Virus record (IMG/VR): IMGVR_UViG_3300025030_000126
Span: 1 to 56,768 of that record
Source of the DNA: a virus
DNA length: 56,768 nucleotides
Strand: one strand, 5' to 3'
The position numbers and the translations under genes are program-made. Below the pieces are notes generated by a model. The model saw only the letters and a program-made list of their open reading frames with translations. It was not told the DNA's origin and made no database searches. This document shows positions 16,551 to 25,540 of this stretch, in pieces (the first letter of the stretch is position 1; each line of letters opens with the position of its first letter).

Positions 16551-16778
16551 ATGGCCCTCGACGCAAACCGACTGGCAGAATTACGAAAGGCCGCCATGGA
16601 TGCGGTGCCCTCGCCGCAAAGCAGCGATCCCGCCGACACCATCGCCTACCGGGAGGCCCTGCTTCTCGCTGACTCCATCGCCATCGTTGCCGAGATCGTC
16701 GGGCATTCCGAGCTTGTATCTGTAACGCATGATACCGGTGGAGCTGGAGCGGGCATAATCACGGGCAAGGTAAAATAG
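16551..16778 (+). CDS. Small hypothetical virion-region protein
   Basis: A 75-residue protein: an amphipathic N-terminal helix, an alanine-rich central helix, and a Gly-rich end (GGAGAGIITGKVK). It starts 9 bases after the spike gene with GGAGCAAGG as ribosome site. It may be a spike-tip or connector component; no family assigned. Confidence 0.65.
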   Translation: MALDANRLAELRKAAMDAVPSPQSSDPADTIAYREALLLADSIAIVAEIVGHSELVSVTHDTGGAGAGIITGKVK

Positions 16779-16787
16779 GGAGCTACC

Positions 16788-16958
16788 ATGCAAGATAAAG
16801 GCATAGGCCGCGACGCCTACAGGAGAAGCCTGGAGCAGAACACAGGGAACCCCGTTTATGGCAGGAAGTCAAAGCCTATGAGCACTGCAAAGCGCGAAGA
16901 ACTGGCACGCCTCTATGACATAGAAGTCGGCAAGAAAGCCACATCCCTCCTAGATTAA
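16788..16958 (+). CDS. Very small protein upstream of the capsid gene
   Basis: A 56-residue basic protein with ATG 16788 behind AGGGAG. It is Arg/Lys-rich in the first half with a helical second half. It is the last gene before the capsid leader. Function unknown. Confidence 0.6.
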   Translation: MQDKGIGRDAYRRSLEQNTGNPVYGRKSKPMSTAKREELARLYDIEVGKKATSLLD

Positions 16959-17016
16959 TCCCCAAATCCCCAATAATACCTTTATATACCCTTTCTAAGC
17001 TTTTCCTTTCTCCGTA

Positions 17017-17053
17017 TTGTTGTCGCCAATATCTACTGCTTTGATGCGACAAC
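17017..17053 (+). promoter_or_regulatory. Hairpin in the capsid gene leader
   Basis: GTTGTCGC (17019-17026) and GCGACAAC (17046-17053) are perfect complements around a 19-base loop, 28 bases before the capsid ATG, in a 122-bp gene-free gap. It could stabilise the abundant capsid mRNA or act as a protein-binding site. Confidence 0.45.
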
Positions 17054-17080
17054 CCTAATACAAGGAAAAAGGAGAGCCCC

Positions 17081-18691
17081 ATGAGTACCGAAGCGTACCA
17101 AGCTCTGGTGACGGACGTCACAGAGAAAGCGCAGCACATGAAGGATGCGCTTATCAAACCGGTGATTGACGAAAGCACCGGCAAATTCATCCTGGAGAAG
17201 GCCGCAAGGACGGACGCTCTCAATGCAGCGGTTCCGCACACCATTTTCGAAGGGTGCGGCCCGGATGCAGGCATGGTGCTGGCGACCGCCTCCAACGCTG
17301 TCCGTGCATTTTGCAGGCAGCGCAACCGCATGCCGGGGGATGACCTGCTGGCATCGGCCTACACCGCCATCCAGAACGTCATGGGAGCGTCCGCGCACAC
17401 GTCTCGTTCCGGGCTGATCCTCGAAAGCGCGGCGACCATGAACACGCAGGACTCCAACCAGTCGCTCATGCGTAACCGCATGATTGCCCTGGTGCTGCCG
17501 ACCATGCTCCAGTCGATCACCTCCAACATGATCGGCTACATCCCCGGCCAGTTCAACCAGTCCGAAATATTCCGCGTCTGGAAGACGGCAGGGTCCACCT
17601 TTGGCGACCTCACCAAGGGCGACCGCATTCAGTGGGACTACACCGGCCAGTACAGCTCCATGGACCAGCGCCACCTGACCATCGCGGGCGACGGTGCCAA
17701 GAGGGGCCTCGCCGACGAGTTCGACTTCGTTTCCACCGACAAGTTCGGCGGTGCCTACCCGATGAAGAAAAAGCGGGTTCGCATCCTGCACGACGGGAAC
17801 CCCGTGGGCCAGGACGACGGCAACGGCTACCTGACCGGCAACTTCAAGGTCGGCGAGACCGCCGTAGTCGTGTCCGGCACCGTGGATTATGTCAACGGCG
17901 TCATCCATCCGGTCTTCAGCGTCGCACCGGCCAACCTGATCCCCGTGCATGTCGCCTTCGACGTGGACATCGAGAAGGCCCCGCAGCTCATCCCGTCGAT
18001 CAACCACGAGATGGACAGCTACACCGTCTACCCGCACGAGTCGGCGATCACCGCGAGCACGACCCTCCAGGCACTCTGGGGCATGCGCCGGGAGTTCAAT
18101 GTGAACGTGGACAACATGGCGACCCTTGCCATGAAGAACCTGCTCGCCGCCGACAAGGACCGCAAGCATCTGCACGACCTGTACTTCTACATGAAGGGGT
18201 CCGAAAGCTGGACCTACACCATCCCGGAAACCGGCGTCAACATGCAGGACTACTACGAGACCCTGAGAACCACGCTTCTCACCATCTCCTCGACCCTGCT
18301 GAACGCGAACGGCGTCTCCGGCCTTGTCGGCATCGTGGCCGACCTGAAGACCTGCGCCATCATGAAGTCGATGCGCTCCCCGCACTTCGACCCCGCCCCC
18401 GGCTACGCGCAGATCCCGCAGCCGCACTATGTCGGACGCCTGTTCGGCATGTGGGACCTCTACGAAGACCCGCAGCGGGCCGACTACTCCAGCCTCTGCT
18501 TCGCCAAGGGGCGCAACATCTGCGAGGCGGCCTACATCGGCGGCGACGCGATCCCCGCCATTGCCTTCAAGCATGGCGTCCTGGGCGACCTGAAGTACAA
18601 CAACACCCTCTGGGAGTTGTCCTACCGCGACCTCCAGCAGTTCAACGGGCGCGACTACATCATGGAGCTGAAGCTCATCCCCGCCGAATAA
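17081..18691 (+). CDS. Major capsid protein (putative)
   Basis: A 536-residue protein with very biased GC-ending codons, a long leader and a downstream hairpin, all consistent with high expression. The N-terminal region is helical. GLILE115-SAA matches the hydrophobic-x-Glu cleavage pattern of T4-type prohead proteases, so a propeptide of 115 residues, similar in size to the HK97 delta domain, is predicted. The rest (SNMIGYIPGQFNQ, TGQYSSMDQRH) fits an HK97-fold capsid. Residues about 230-295 look like an inserted beta domain shared with the protein at 9054. RBS AAAAAGGAG. The assignment is from context and sequence style, not alignment. Confidence 0.7.
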   Translation: MSTEAYQALVTDVTEKAQHMKDALIKPVIDESTGKFILEKAARTDALNAAVPHTIFEGCGPDAGMVLATASNAVRAFCRQRNRMPGDDLLASAYTAIQNVMGASAHTSRSGLILESAATMNTQDSNQSLMRNRMIALVLPTMLQSITSNMIGYIPGQFNQSEIFRVWKTAGSTFGDLTKGDRIQWDYTGQYSSMDQRHLTIAGDGAKRGLADEFDFVSTDKFGGAYPMKKKRVRILHDGNPVGQDDGNGYLTGNFKVGETAVVVSGTVDYVNGVIHPVFSVAPANLIPVHVAFDVDIEKAPQLIPSINHEMDSYTVYPHESAITASTTLQALWGMRREFNVNVDNMATLAMKNLLAADKDRKHLHDLYFYMKGSESWTYTIPETGVNMQDYYETLRTTLLTISSTLLNANGVSGLVGIVADLKTCAIMKSMRSPHFDPAPGYAQIPQPHYVGRLFGMWDLYEDPQRADYSSLCFAKGRNICEAAYIGGDAIPAIAFKHGVLGDLKYNNTLWELSYRDLQQFNGRDYIMELKLIPAE

Positions 18692-18723
18692 GCGTAAAGC
18701 GAACACGGGAACGGGACAATGAA

Positions 18724-18753
18724 GGGGCGGTCTGAAAGGGCCGCCCCCTCTTT
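18724..18753 (+). terminator. Hairpin after the capsid gene
   Basis: GGGGCGG (18724-18730), loop TCTGAAAGGG, CCGCCCC (18741-18747), then CTCTTT. A 7-bp GC stem with a weak T tract: a partial terminator that would raise capsid mRNA over downstream genes. Confidence 0.6.
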
Positions 18754-18765
18754 AAAGGAGCTTCC

Positions 18766-19251
18766 ATGAAGGTCACTTTCATCAACAACAGTTGCAGCAG
18801 GTTACGTCGGCTTTACTCGCGGTTCGAACTGGACCTCCCCGGCAACAAGGAAACCACACTGCTTGTCCCGGACGTGCTTGTGGACAACGTGGAACGCTAT
18901 CTCCGCACACACCATCCTGCCGTAGTGATGGTGAAAAATGCGGCTGATGCGGGGCCAGCCCCGGCAGCCTCAAGCGTCGCGGTGACCATTACGGACAAGA
19001 CGGTTCTGGATATCAACGTGGACGATCAGGAGACCGAAGCGCCGGGCATCACCATCGAGCAGCATCTGCGATCCATTGGGCTGCTCTCGGACACTCCCGT
19101 AGAAGAGGCCCCCATCGTTGCCGAAGTTGCCGAAGTACCGGCAGAGCAGGCGGCACCGGAAGCATCCAAACCGGCCAAAAAGGGCGGCGGCAACCTGATC
19201 CCGGCGAAGAAAGCTGATAAGCCTGCCAAAACTTCCGGAGGCAAGAAATGA
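18766..19251 (+). CDS. Hypothetical head/tail protein with Ala-Lys tail
   Basis: A 161-residue protein. The first 60 residues are a small beta domain, and the remainder is acidic then Ala/Pro/Lys-rich (APEASKPAKKGG), probably disordered. It sits between the capsid and sheath genes and overlaps the latter by ATGA, so a head-completion or capsid-decoration role is plausible. Confidence 0.65.
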   Translation: MKVTFINNSCSRLRRLYSRFELDLPGNKETTLLVPDVLVDNVERYLRTHHPAVVMVKNAADAGPAPAASSVAVTITDKTVLDINVDDQETEAPGITIEQHLRSIGLLSDTPVEEAPIVAEVAEVPAEQAAPEASKPAKKGGGNLIPAKKADKPAKTSGGKK

Positions 19252-20957
19252 AGCAAGTCATAACCAATGCCGCAGACATCACCATTCTGCGTACCGATGC
19301 CAGCGCGACCACGAAGACAGGGGGCGGGCCTATCTCCATCGGAGCATCGGCTGTAGTGGCGAGCAAGGGGAAGCCCTTCACGGTCATTCGCACGCTGGCA
19401 TCTACCCTGGAAAAACTTTTCGGCAAGGCACTCCCCAAGAAAGCGGCAGGGGCCGAGGGGCTCCGGCACGTCAACGACGCGCTGAAAGAACTGCTTTACT
19501 GCAACTTGGTCCGGGTCGTCAACGAGGATTACCGGTTCCCGTCGCTGGCTTTCGCTACGGATGACGGGGCGGCCACCACTGCGGCCAATACCCACAACAC
19601 TGTTTTGTCCATCGGGGCGGGCAATTTTCTCCAGGTCTGGCCGGTGGACGGCGACCCCTCCGTCAACCGTTCCTTCGAGGTTGCCAATGTGGTGACGGAC
19701 AAGGGCGCATACGATACCGCAGTGGTCTACGCGGTCAACGATGTAGTGGACGTGGCGGGCGGGCGTCTGATCTGCATCGCCCCCCATATCGCCACCGATG
19801 CCGACCCGACCCTGGCGATCCCGACCGTCCGGTGGGAGGTCTACAACGGCCAGTACGACGAGCGGTTCACCATCAACTTCTACGACGAGGACAAAGACGG
19901 CACCGAGTATCTGCTTGAAACCTACCTTGTCGGCGTGGACTCCTTCGACAAGGATGACATGGGACTCCCGGCCTACATCGAAACTGTTCTTGAGCAGCAG
20001 TCCACGCGCTTCAGGGCGAACTTTGATGAAGACGAGACGTGGGCCACGGTTCTCACCGGCCTGAAAGGGATCACCAAGACCACGTTCACCGGGGGCACCA
20101 ACGGCGGCGAGCCTGTTACCGCCGACTGGAATGCCGCCTGGGACCTGTTCAGGAACGAGACCTTTGCCGCGAACCACATGTTCGCTGCGGGTCTCTACGA
20201 TGCCGATGCGCTCGCCAACATGATCGACGTTGCCGACAAAAGGCGGGCCGCCTGCTACTTCGACGTTTCCCCGGCACTCACCTCCGCACAGGCCATCGAG
20301 TGGCTGAAAGGCACAGGGCTTGCCAGCCGCAATGCCCGCGTCACCCACTCGCCGTTCTCGGCCAACGACCCGACCTATGGCGGGGGGATGGTATGGGGCG
20401 TTTCCGGCGACAAGGTAGCGGCCAAGTGCCGAGGGGAAGCAATCTTCTCCGGGTCAACTCCCGGTGTCCACTTCGCAGCGGCAGGCGCGAACCGCGCCAT
20501 GCTCACCCGCACGGGTGTGAAGCCCCTGCACGAGGAAGACGCGCCCGACCGGGATGCCCTTTACAGGGCGAGGATCAATCCGGTAGTCGCCGGGGGAACT
20601 GGAGGGGCGGTCATAGACGACGACCTTTCCCTGCACTTCAAAGAGGACTACAGCAGGCTTGCCTGGGTTGTGGACATCGACAACTACATCGCCCACAGGT
20701 TCTACCAGGGAGCCGCAGCACTGAAGTTTGAACCGGACGGCCTTACCTTCTCCGGTCTGACCTCCATGACCAAGGAGATTCTGGACGAGATGGTCACTTC
20801 CGGGGCGCTCGTGAAACCCCGCGACCCCGAAGACGGCGACAAGGAGTACATCCTCACCGTCGAGCAGATCGAGATAGACCTTTGGCTGGTAACGTGGTAC
20901 ATCTGCCCCACCGGCAGTGCCCGCAGGATCGTCGGACAGCCGCGCTACATCAAATAG
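19248..20957 (+). CDS. Contractile tail sheath protein
   Basis: A 569-residue protein of the gp18/FI sheath type. The N-terminus is an extended arm (ITNAADITILRTD). The C-terminal domain has features of the family: DIDNYIAHRFYQGAAALKFE, TSMTKEILDEMV, and a final YICPTGSARRIVGQPRYIK strand. Sheath subunits form the contractile tube and interlock via N- and C-terminal strands. Length is within the family range. It marks the phage as a myovirus. Confidence 0.75.
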   Translation: MKQVITNAADITILRTDASATTKTGGGPISIGASAVVASKGKPFTVIRTLASTLEKLFGKALPKKAAGAEGLRHVNDALKELLYCNLVRVVNEDYRFPSLAFATDDGAATTAANTHNTVLSIGAGNFLQVWPVDGDPSVNRSFEVANVVTDKGAYDTAVVYAVNDVVDVAGGRLICIAPHIATDADPTLAIPTVRWEVYNGQYDERFTINFYDEDKDGTEYLLETYLVGVDSFDKDDMGLPAYIETVLEQQSTRFRANFDEDETWATVLTGLKGITKTTFTGGTNGGEPVTADWNAAWDLFRNETFAANHMFAAGLYDADALANMIDVADKRRAACYFDVSPALTSAQAIEWLKGTGLASRNARVTHSPFSANDPTYGGGMVWGVSGDKVAAKCRGEAIFSGSTPGVHFAAAGANRAMLTRTGVKPLHEEDAPDRDALYRARINPVVAGGTGGAVIDDDLSLHFKEDYSRLAWVVDIDNYIAHRFYQGAAALKFEPDGLTFSGLTSMTKEILDEMVTSGALVKPRDPEDGDKEYILTVEQIEIDLWLVTWYICPTGSARRIVGQPRYIK

Positions 20958-21007
20958 CCACCGTTTGAAACAACGAGTTCACTTTCAGAGTAAAAAGGAG
21001 AGCAGAC

Positions 21008-21205
21008 ATGTTAAAGGAAGTAGTTACCGACAACTCGCAGATGTACCCCTCAGACGTCGCCAATCTCAGAGAGGCGGTGGTGGAGATGCAGGCCATCCTT
21101 GCACTTCTCGGAATCGACTCGCCGGAAGGCATCACCGACGCCGGGGACGGAGTGAAACTGAAACTGGTAGTGACCAACCGCGTAGCCGAATGGGTCGAAG
21201 CGTAA
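21008..21205 (+). CDS. Small hypothetical tail-region protein
   Basis: A 65-residue helical protein (SDVANLREAVVEMQAILALLGI) with a strong AAAAAGGAGAG ribosome site. It lies directly after the sheath gene. Function unknown. Confidence 0.7.
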   Translation: MLKEVVTDNSQMYPSDVANLREAVVEMQAILALLGIDSPEGITDAGDGVKLKLVVTNRVAEWVEA

Positions 21206-21257
21206 CCCTTCCGGTCAGTCACCCCTTAACACAATTCCGTAAAAAGGAGATTTTCAC

Positions 21258-21482
21258 ATGAAAAAGTCGATACTTGTTGCAATCGCTCTGTTTGTCCTGT
21301 GGGTTGTCGGCGGGGCTGCCTTTGCCGCCTCTGGCGACCGGACCCCGGTGAACAAACTGAAGCACGGTGCCCCGGCTGCCGGTTCTACCTGTGTCCAGGG
21401 GGAACAGAGGGTGACTGCGAAGTTCGTATTCACCTGCATGACCACGAACGGGTGGAAAAACTACAGCTCCGCTTCCTTCTAA
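21258..21482 (+). CDS. Small exported protein
   Basis: A 74-residue protein with a textbook signal peptide (KKSILVAIALFVLWVV, then AFAAS). The mature 50 residues have two Cys that could form a disulfide. A secreted product in the middle of a tail gene cluster is unusual. RBS AAAAAGGAG. Confidence 0.7.
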   Translation: MKKSILVAIALFVLWVVGGAAFAASGDRTPVNKLKHGAPAAGSTCVQGEQRVTAKFVFTCMTTNGWKNYSSASF

Positions 21483-21523
21483 CTGGACTATCCAAAATCA
21501 CCGCCCGCAGGAGGGTAGATAAG

Positions 21524-22198
21524 ATGCGCGAAGAATTCAATTATTATGCACACCAGCCGCACGAAGAGGAATCCTTCCTGGGGGTAGGGTCGATGGCGCT
21601 GAGACCGGGAATGACCATCCTTGAGGCCGCCGCGCCCGACAGTTCCCTGATGGGGGATTTTTCGGGGAGCCAGACCCGTAGCGCGGCAATGGCTCTCGCC
21701 CTGGCGTTTGTCGAGGGGGGCGACTTCAGTTATGCAGCCCTCGAAGCGGGCGCTTTCCTGATGGCCGATGCCGACGAGGATCAGGACATCTCCGATGACG
21801 AGCAGGACTTCTTGAACGAACTGCTCCAGGGTGTGGCCGACGCTTTCACCTCCCTGGGGGCCGATGCCGGAAACGTCGCATCCTTCATGGATGACGAAGA
21901 CGACGCGGCAGGGGCGACCCTTGGCGCGTTCCTCTCCGAGAAGATGAGCGGGACGACCATGGACGACGACGAGATCATCGCCAACTACGCGGTCGGCGGC
22001 GACATGGTTCTGGAGTCCATCGTCAAGGTCGTCAGGTCCGGCAAGGTTGTACTGAAGCGCAAGCGCATCGGCAGGCCGAAGAAGATCACCGCGATCCAGC
22101 GGGCGGGCTTGAAGAAAGCCCGCATGAGGGCCTTCACCGGGGCAGCGAAAGTCCACCGCGCCAAGTCGATGAAGATCAGAAAGCAGAGAGGGATGTAG
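21524..22198 (+). CDS. Hypothetical structural protein with a maturation-like motif
   Basis: A 224-residue protein. ATG 21524 is chosen for GCAGGAGGG upstream. Near the start MTILE34-AAA matches the capsid cleavage-like motif. The central part is very acidic (DADEDQDISDDEQDF) and the C-terminal 50 residues very basic (KKITAIQRAGLKKARMR), a charge layout seen in scaffold-like or DNA-binding head proteins. Family unknown; a head or internal virion role is inferred. Confidence 0.65.
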   Translation: MREEFNYYAHQPHEEESFLGVGSMALRPGMTILEAAAPDSSLMGDFSGSQTRSAAMALALAFVEGGDFSYAALEAGAFLMADADEDQDISDDEQDFLNELLQGVADAFTSLGADAGNVASFMDDEDDAAGATLGAFLSEKMSGTTMDDDEIIANYAVGGDMVLESIVKVVRSGKVVLKRKRIGRPKKITAIQRAGLKKARMRAFTGAAKVHRAKSMKIRKQRGM

Positions 22199-22201
22199 TA
22201 A

Positions 22202-22780
22202 ATGGGATTTGTCGGGAACGCCGATAACCGAGTAAGCGAGTATCTGAAGGCATGGATCAAGCCGACAGGTTCAGATTCTGGCGTAGTCGGTCTTATCGGC
22301 CCCGGCACTTCCCGGCAGCTCCAGTCGAACTGGAACTCTCCCTTCGAGCAATCCAGCGTCGGCAGCGCCTACGAAAAGACGGCGGGGCTGGTTCAGCAGA
22401 TGACGGGGCTCACCTCCGTCTCGGCACTGAACGGCGAACAGATTTGGGACGGCAACCGACCGGAAAGCGTCAACCTCGTCCTGATCTTTTACGCGATCAC
22501 CGACCCCGCCAAGGAGGTCATGCAGGCACTGGCTGCACTCGAAAGTATGGCGTCGCCACAAGTTAATAAATTTGCCCCTGGGGGGAGAATTCCCCAGACC
22601 GTGACGTTGAACATCGGGAGAGTCAGCCTTTTTACTGAAATGGTCATCGAAAACATCCCGTCTCCGCTTGACGGGCCGAAAGACAGCCTTGGCAGGCTAA
22701 TCAAGGCGGAAGTCAATATCACCCTCCAGACCAAAAACATGTATAACGCCTCAGACATACCCAGATCCTGGCGCGTTTAG
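22202..22780 (+). CDS. Tail tube or baseplate-associated protein (tentative)
   Basis: A 192-residue protein. The C-terminal half (QTVTLNIGRVSLFTEMVIE, then DSLGRLIKAEVNITLQTK) follows a pattern common in baseplate-tube junction proteins of contractile tails. It lies between the sheath and a tube-like gene. The exact family is not certain. Confidence 0.55.
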   Translation: MGFVGNADNRVSEYLKAWIKPTGSDSGVVGLIGPGTSRQLQSNWNSPFEQSSVGSAYEKTAGLVQQMTGLTSVSALNGEQIWDGNRPESVNLVLIFYAITDPAKEVMQALAALESMASPQVNKFAPGGRIPQTVTLNIGRVSLFTEMVIENIPSPLDGPKDSLGRLIKAEVNITLQTKNMYNASDIPRSWRV

Positions 22781-22790
22781 GAGAACTTAA

Positions 22791-23318
22791 ATGTCGAACC
22801 TCGCAGGCAACAAAGAGAACATCGCACGCGTGAAGCAGAGCTACAAAAACATGCTTGCCCTTGGCGAGGGTGCGAATGGTGCCGACTTCCGCATGACGTT
22901 CAAAGAATATCCCGATCTGGAGTTTCTGGTCCAGTCCGGGCAGCTCGCGGCCATGGCGCGTGAGATGATCGAATCGAAAGGCCCGCATGGCGTCATGTTC
23001 AACCAGCAGGGCAATTTCAAGAACGCGGTCGACGCACCGGTCACCTTCAAATCGGTCATCTCCGGCAAAGAGCGGGAGTTTTTGGCCGACTGGGTGAAGA
23101 ACAAGAAGTACATCACCGTCATCCTGGCTCAGATTTCCGAGTCGCAGCCGCAGTCCAATGCGAACAACACCGTCACCTATGAGGATACGTGGATCGAGAT
23201 CGACGGCACGGACCTCTCCGTTGACGATGGGGCTGTGCTGGTGAAGCCCTCCGGGACGCTGCATATCAACTGGGTGAGCTGGCTGGACGACGGCCAGGAA
23301 ACCTTGAGTTGGAAGTAA
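22791..23318 (+). CDS. Tail tube-like protein
   Basis: A 175-residue beta-rich protein. The end (VTYEDTWIEIDGTDLS...GTLHINWVSWLDD) resembles phage tube or tube-adaptor proteins. Size and position three genes after the sheath fit the main inner tube or an adaptor. It is followed by a 9-bp hairpin that could set expression level. Confidence 0.55.
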   Translation: MSNLAGNKENIARVKQSYKNMLALGEGANGADFRMTFKEYPDLEFLVQSGQLAAMAREMIESKGPHGVMFNQQGNFKNAVDAPVTFKSVISGKEREFLADWVKNKKYITVILAQISESQPQSNANNTVTYEDTWIEIDGTDLSVDDGAVLVKPSGTLHINWVSWLDDGQETLSWK

Positions 23319-23335
23319 CCCCCTCCCTGCTGTAG

Positions 23336-23363
23336 CCGGTATGGTGTTTTCCCGCCATACCGG
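23336..23363 (+). terminator. Perfect 9-bp hairpin after tube-like gene
   Basis: CCGGTATGG (23336-23344), a 10-base loop, CCATACCGG (23355-23363), followed by TCATTTAC. The T tract is weak, so it may be an attenuator or mRNA-stabilising hairpin. Confidence 0.5.
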
Positions 23364-23402
23364 TCATTTACAACTACCCCGGATGATCCCCAAGGAGCCA
23401 CC

Positions 23403-24065
23403 TTGACAGCCGAAGACCTCCTAGAACAAGTCGTCGCCCAATTTCAGGTCATGCTTCTGTCGCCGGAGGCGCAGGCGTCCATTCTCGCGCAGGTTCTCCG
23501 GGTTTGTCAGGCCAAGATGGGACCTTTCACCGAGATCACCTGTGATGGCACCGTGGACACCCCCGCTGATTTCCTCTCTGTGGCTTCCGCTATGGACGCC
23601 AACGGGCGCTGGCAGGATGTGGTAAGGGTTAAAACCGCAGCAATCCCCGAGACCGAAACAGACGCCGCCGTCGCGGCAACGGACAAACTCCAGATCGTGG
23701 GGCAAGTTCCTGTTGACCCCCCTGTGCTTTCACCCTTGGAAGTGGCGCTCACAGTCGGTAACCGGAACGGCTTTTACGGGGCTGGCCGAGTTGCGAGCAC
23801 CAAGGCCGTGAAGCCCTTCAGGATCTTCTATTTCATCGACTTGGCGCAGTGCGAAGAGCTGCCGCCGCTTGTCCAATCGTACCTTTACGAGTACCTCTAC
23901 ATCCGCCTGGAGATTCCGAACAACAAGAGATCTCGTGAGGTTGCCAGCACCACGGGCATGCAGGTTGAGCTTCCGAGCGATGAAGAGCTGAAGCAGCGCA
24001 AAGACCTCATCGAGACCGACATGGAAGAGTCGGCGGCCATCATCCCTTCAGCGGCGGTTTTCTAA
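23403..24065 (+). CDS. Hypothetical neck/tail completion protein
   Basis: A 220-residue protein with a TTG start supported by AAGGAGCC upstream. It has a helical N-terminus, a central beta region and a helical C-terminus (SYLYEYLYIRLEIPNNKRSREVA). One base overlaps the next ATG (TAATG). From order between two tube-like genes it could be a tail terminator or connector, but no motif proves it. Confidence 0.6.
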   Translation: MTAEDLLEQVVAQFQVMLLSPEAQASILAQVLRVCQAKMGPFTEITCDGTVDTPADFLSVASAMDANGRWQDVVRVKTAAIPETETDAAVAATDKLQIVGQVPVDPPVLSPLEVALTVGNRNGFYGAGRVASTKAVKPFRIFYFIDLAQCEELPPLVQSYLYEYLYIRLEIPNNKRSREVASTTGMQVELPSDEELKQRKDLIETDMEESAAIIPSAAVF

Positions 24066-24640
24066 TGGCCGAAGACTTCAACAGACTGAAGCGTATTTCC
24101 AGGCGGTTGGTTCATGCACCGTTCCAACACCCTTGGGAGTTCCGCTTAGAGATCAGCGGCATGGCCGAAAGTCTCTCCAGACGCACCGATGGCGTGAGCG
24201 ACTTCGATCTGCTGGTCAAGGACATCTCCTACGGTTCGATCACCATCGAGACCGAAGTGATAAAGGCCGGGGGGATCACGCTGACCTTCCCCGTGGGTAC
24301 CGAACCTGTCACGATGACGATGACGATCAGAGACTTCAAAACCCGCCCTTTCTACCGGTGGTTCCGGGACGAGTGGGTTCCGCTGGTAGTCAACCCCGAC
24401 GGCACGTTCAACCTGCCGACCCAGTACCTGAAAAAGGTCAGCCGAATTTCTCTCTCCGACCCCAAAGACATCGAGACGTGGTACATGCTCCCGACTAAGA
24501 TCGGAGATGTCACCGAGTCGGTTGAGGCAGATGGGTTTCTTGAAACGCCTGTAACGATGATCCAATTCCGGTCTCAAGGCGATACCGGCACGAAAGCAAC
24601 TTATCAGGAGTTTGTTGAACCCAAGTGGGCGAAGCAATAA
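24065..24640 (+). CDS. Second tail tube-like protein
   Basis: A 191-residue protein. HPWEFRLEISGMAESL near the start and several long strands (GSITIETEVIKAGGITLTF, PVTMTMTIRDF) match the tube-protein pattern in gp19-type folds. Having two tube-like proteins fits a main tube plus an initiator or terminator. Coupled to the preceding gene by TAATG. Confidence 0.6.
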   Translation: MAEDFNRLKRISRRLVHAPFQHPWEFRLEISGMAESLSRRTDGVSDFDLLVKDISYGSITIETEVIKAGGITLTFPVGTEPVTMTMTIRDFKTRPFYRWFRDEWVPLVVNPDGTFNLPTQYLKKVSRISLSDPKDIETWYMLPTKIGDVTESVEADGFLETPVTMIQFRSQGDTGTKATYQEFVEPKWAKQ

Positions 24641-24665
24641 GCATTTTGCGTAAAGGGGTGGGTAA

Positions 24666-25535
24666 ATGGCTTGGTTAAACGCAACATTGGCCGATTCTGT
24701 GGCTGGCATGACAGCGAAGGCGAATGCCGCCATTGCCGCAGCCGAGGCTGCACTTGCAGCACTCAACAGCCAGACGACGGCGATGCAGTCCAAACTGACC
24801 GCCATGCTCGACGCGGCGACCGATAACAAGTCGATGCTCGACAAGATGGCAGAGTCCGGCTTCTACATGATAACCCTCGCGCCCCAAGTGGGTTCATGGA
24901 CCGCAAGGCTGACCGGGGCGGCGAACGAGCCGATCAACTCCGGGTTTTGTGCCGGGACCGCTAACCTGATCCTTTCCGCCGACCCTGCGGTCGTGGCAAA
25001 TGCCTATGCCAAGGTCAAGGCCGCGCTGCTCAAGCCGATTGACGATGCGAACAAGTTCATAGATCAGACCGATTTCTCCGACTTCATCCCGGAAGCCCCG
25101 GTCTATGACGATTTCCCCGCAGCCGAGTTGCCTGACTGGGATGTCCTGTACCCTTCAGGCCAATGGCAATCGGCCAAGCTGGGGGATGTTTTCGGCGGGG
25201 CAATGTCTGGTCTGGGTACTGCGTCGGAGGGGTTAAATAAGGGCGTCAAGGAGCTTCTAGCCACGGCCAACCACGTCGGGAAGATCACCTCCGCTTTGGA
25301 CAAAGGACTGACGGCAGCACAGGACTTCATGGCGGGCTTGCAAGCTACGGGCGTTTACTCTATCATGCTGCCACCTGGGGCCGGGGGCTACCTCGACCGC
25401 CTCCAGGCCGAAGCAGGCGCACCGCCCGTCGACTCCGAAATGTATAGCGCGGGGTTCGTCTGCATCGCCGTTGCTGCCGGGGCCGAAGACCTCGCCGCCA
25501 AGTACGCCACCATCAACCAGCTCATGAAAGGCTAG
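24666..25535 (+). CDS. Tail protein with internal duplication
   Basis: A 289-residue protein. Residues about 47-121 and 209-287 are similar to each other: an Ala-rich helix, then SGFYMITLAPQVGSW / TGVYSIMLPPGAGGY, a Leu-Ala stretch, SGFCAGTANLIL / SAGFVCIAVAAG, and a final helix. Such duplication suggests a pseudo-dimeric unit. Context is tail assembly. Function unknown. Confidence 0.65.
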   Translation: MAWLNATLADSVAGMTAKANAAIAAAEAALAALNSQTTAMQSKLTAMLDAATDNKSMLDKMAESGFYMITLAPQVGSWTARLTGAANEPINSGFCAGTANLILSADPAVVANAYAKVKAALLKPIDDANKFIDQTDFSDFIPEAPVYDDFPAAELPDWDVLYPSGQWQSAKLGDVFGGAMSGLGTASEGLNKGVKELLATANHVGKITSALDKGLTAAQDFMAGLQATGVYSIMLPPGAGGYLDRLQAEAGAPPVDSEMYSAGFVCIAVAAGAEDLAAKYATINQLMKG

Positions 25536-25540
25536 AACCT

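Noticed and set aside
17033-18706. Long open frame on the minus strand opposite the capsid gene
   Set aside because: It is a shadow of GC3-biased codons; it has no ribosome site, its composition is unlike its neighbours, and the + strand gene is strongly supported.
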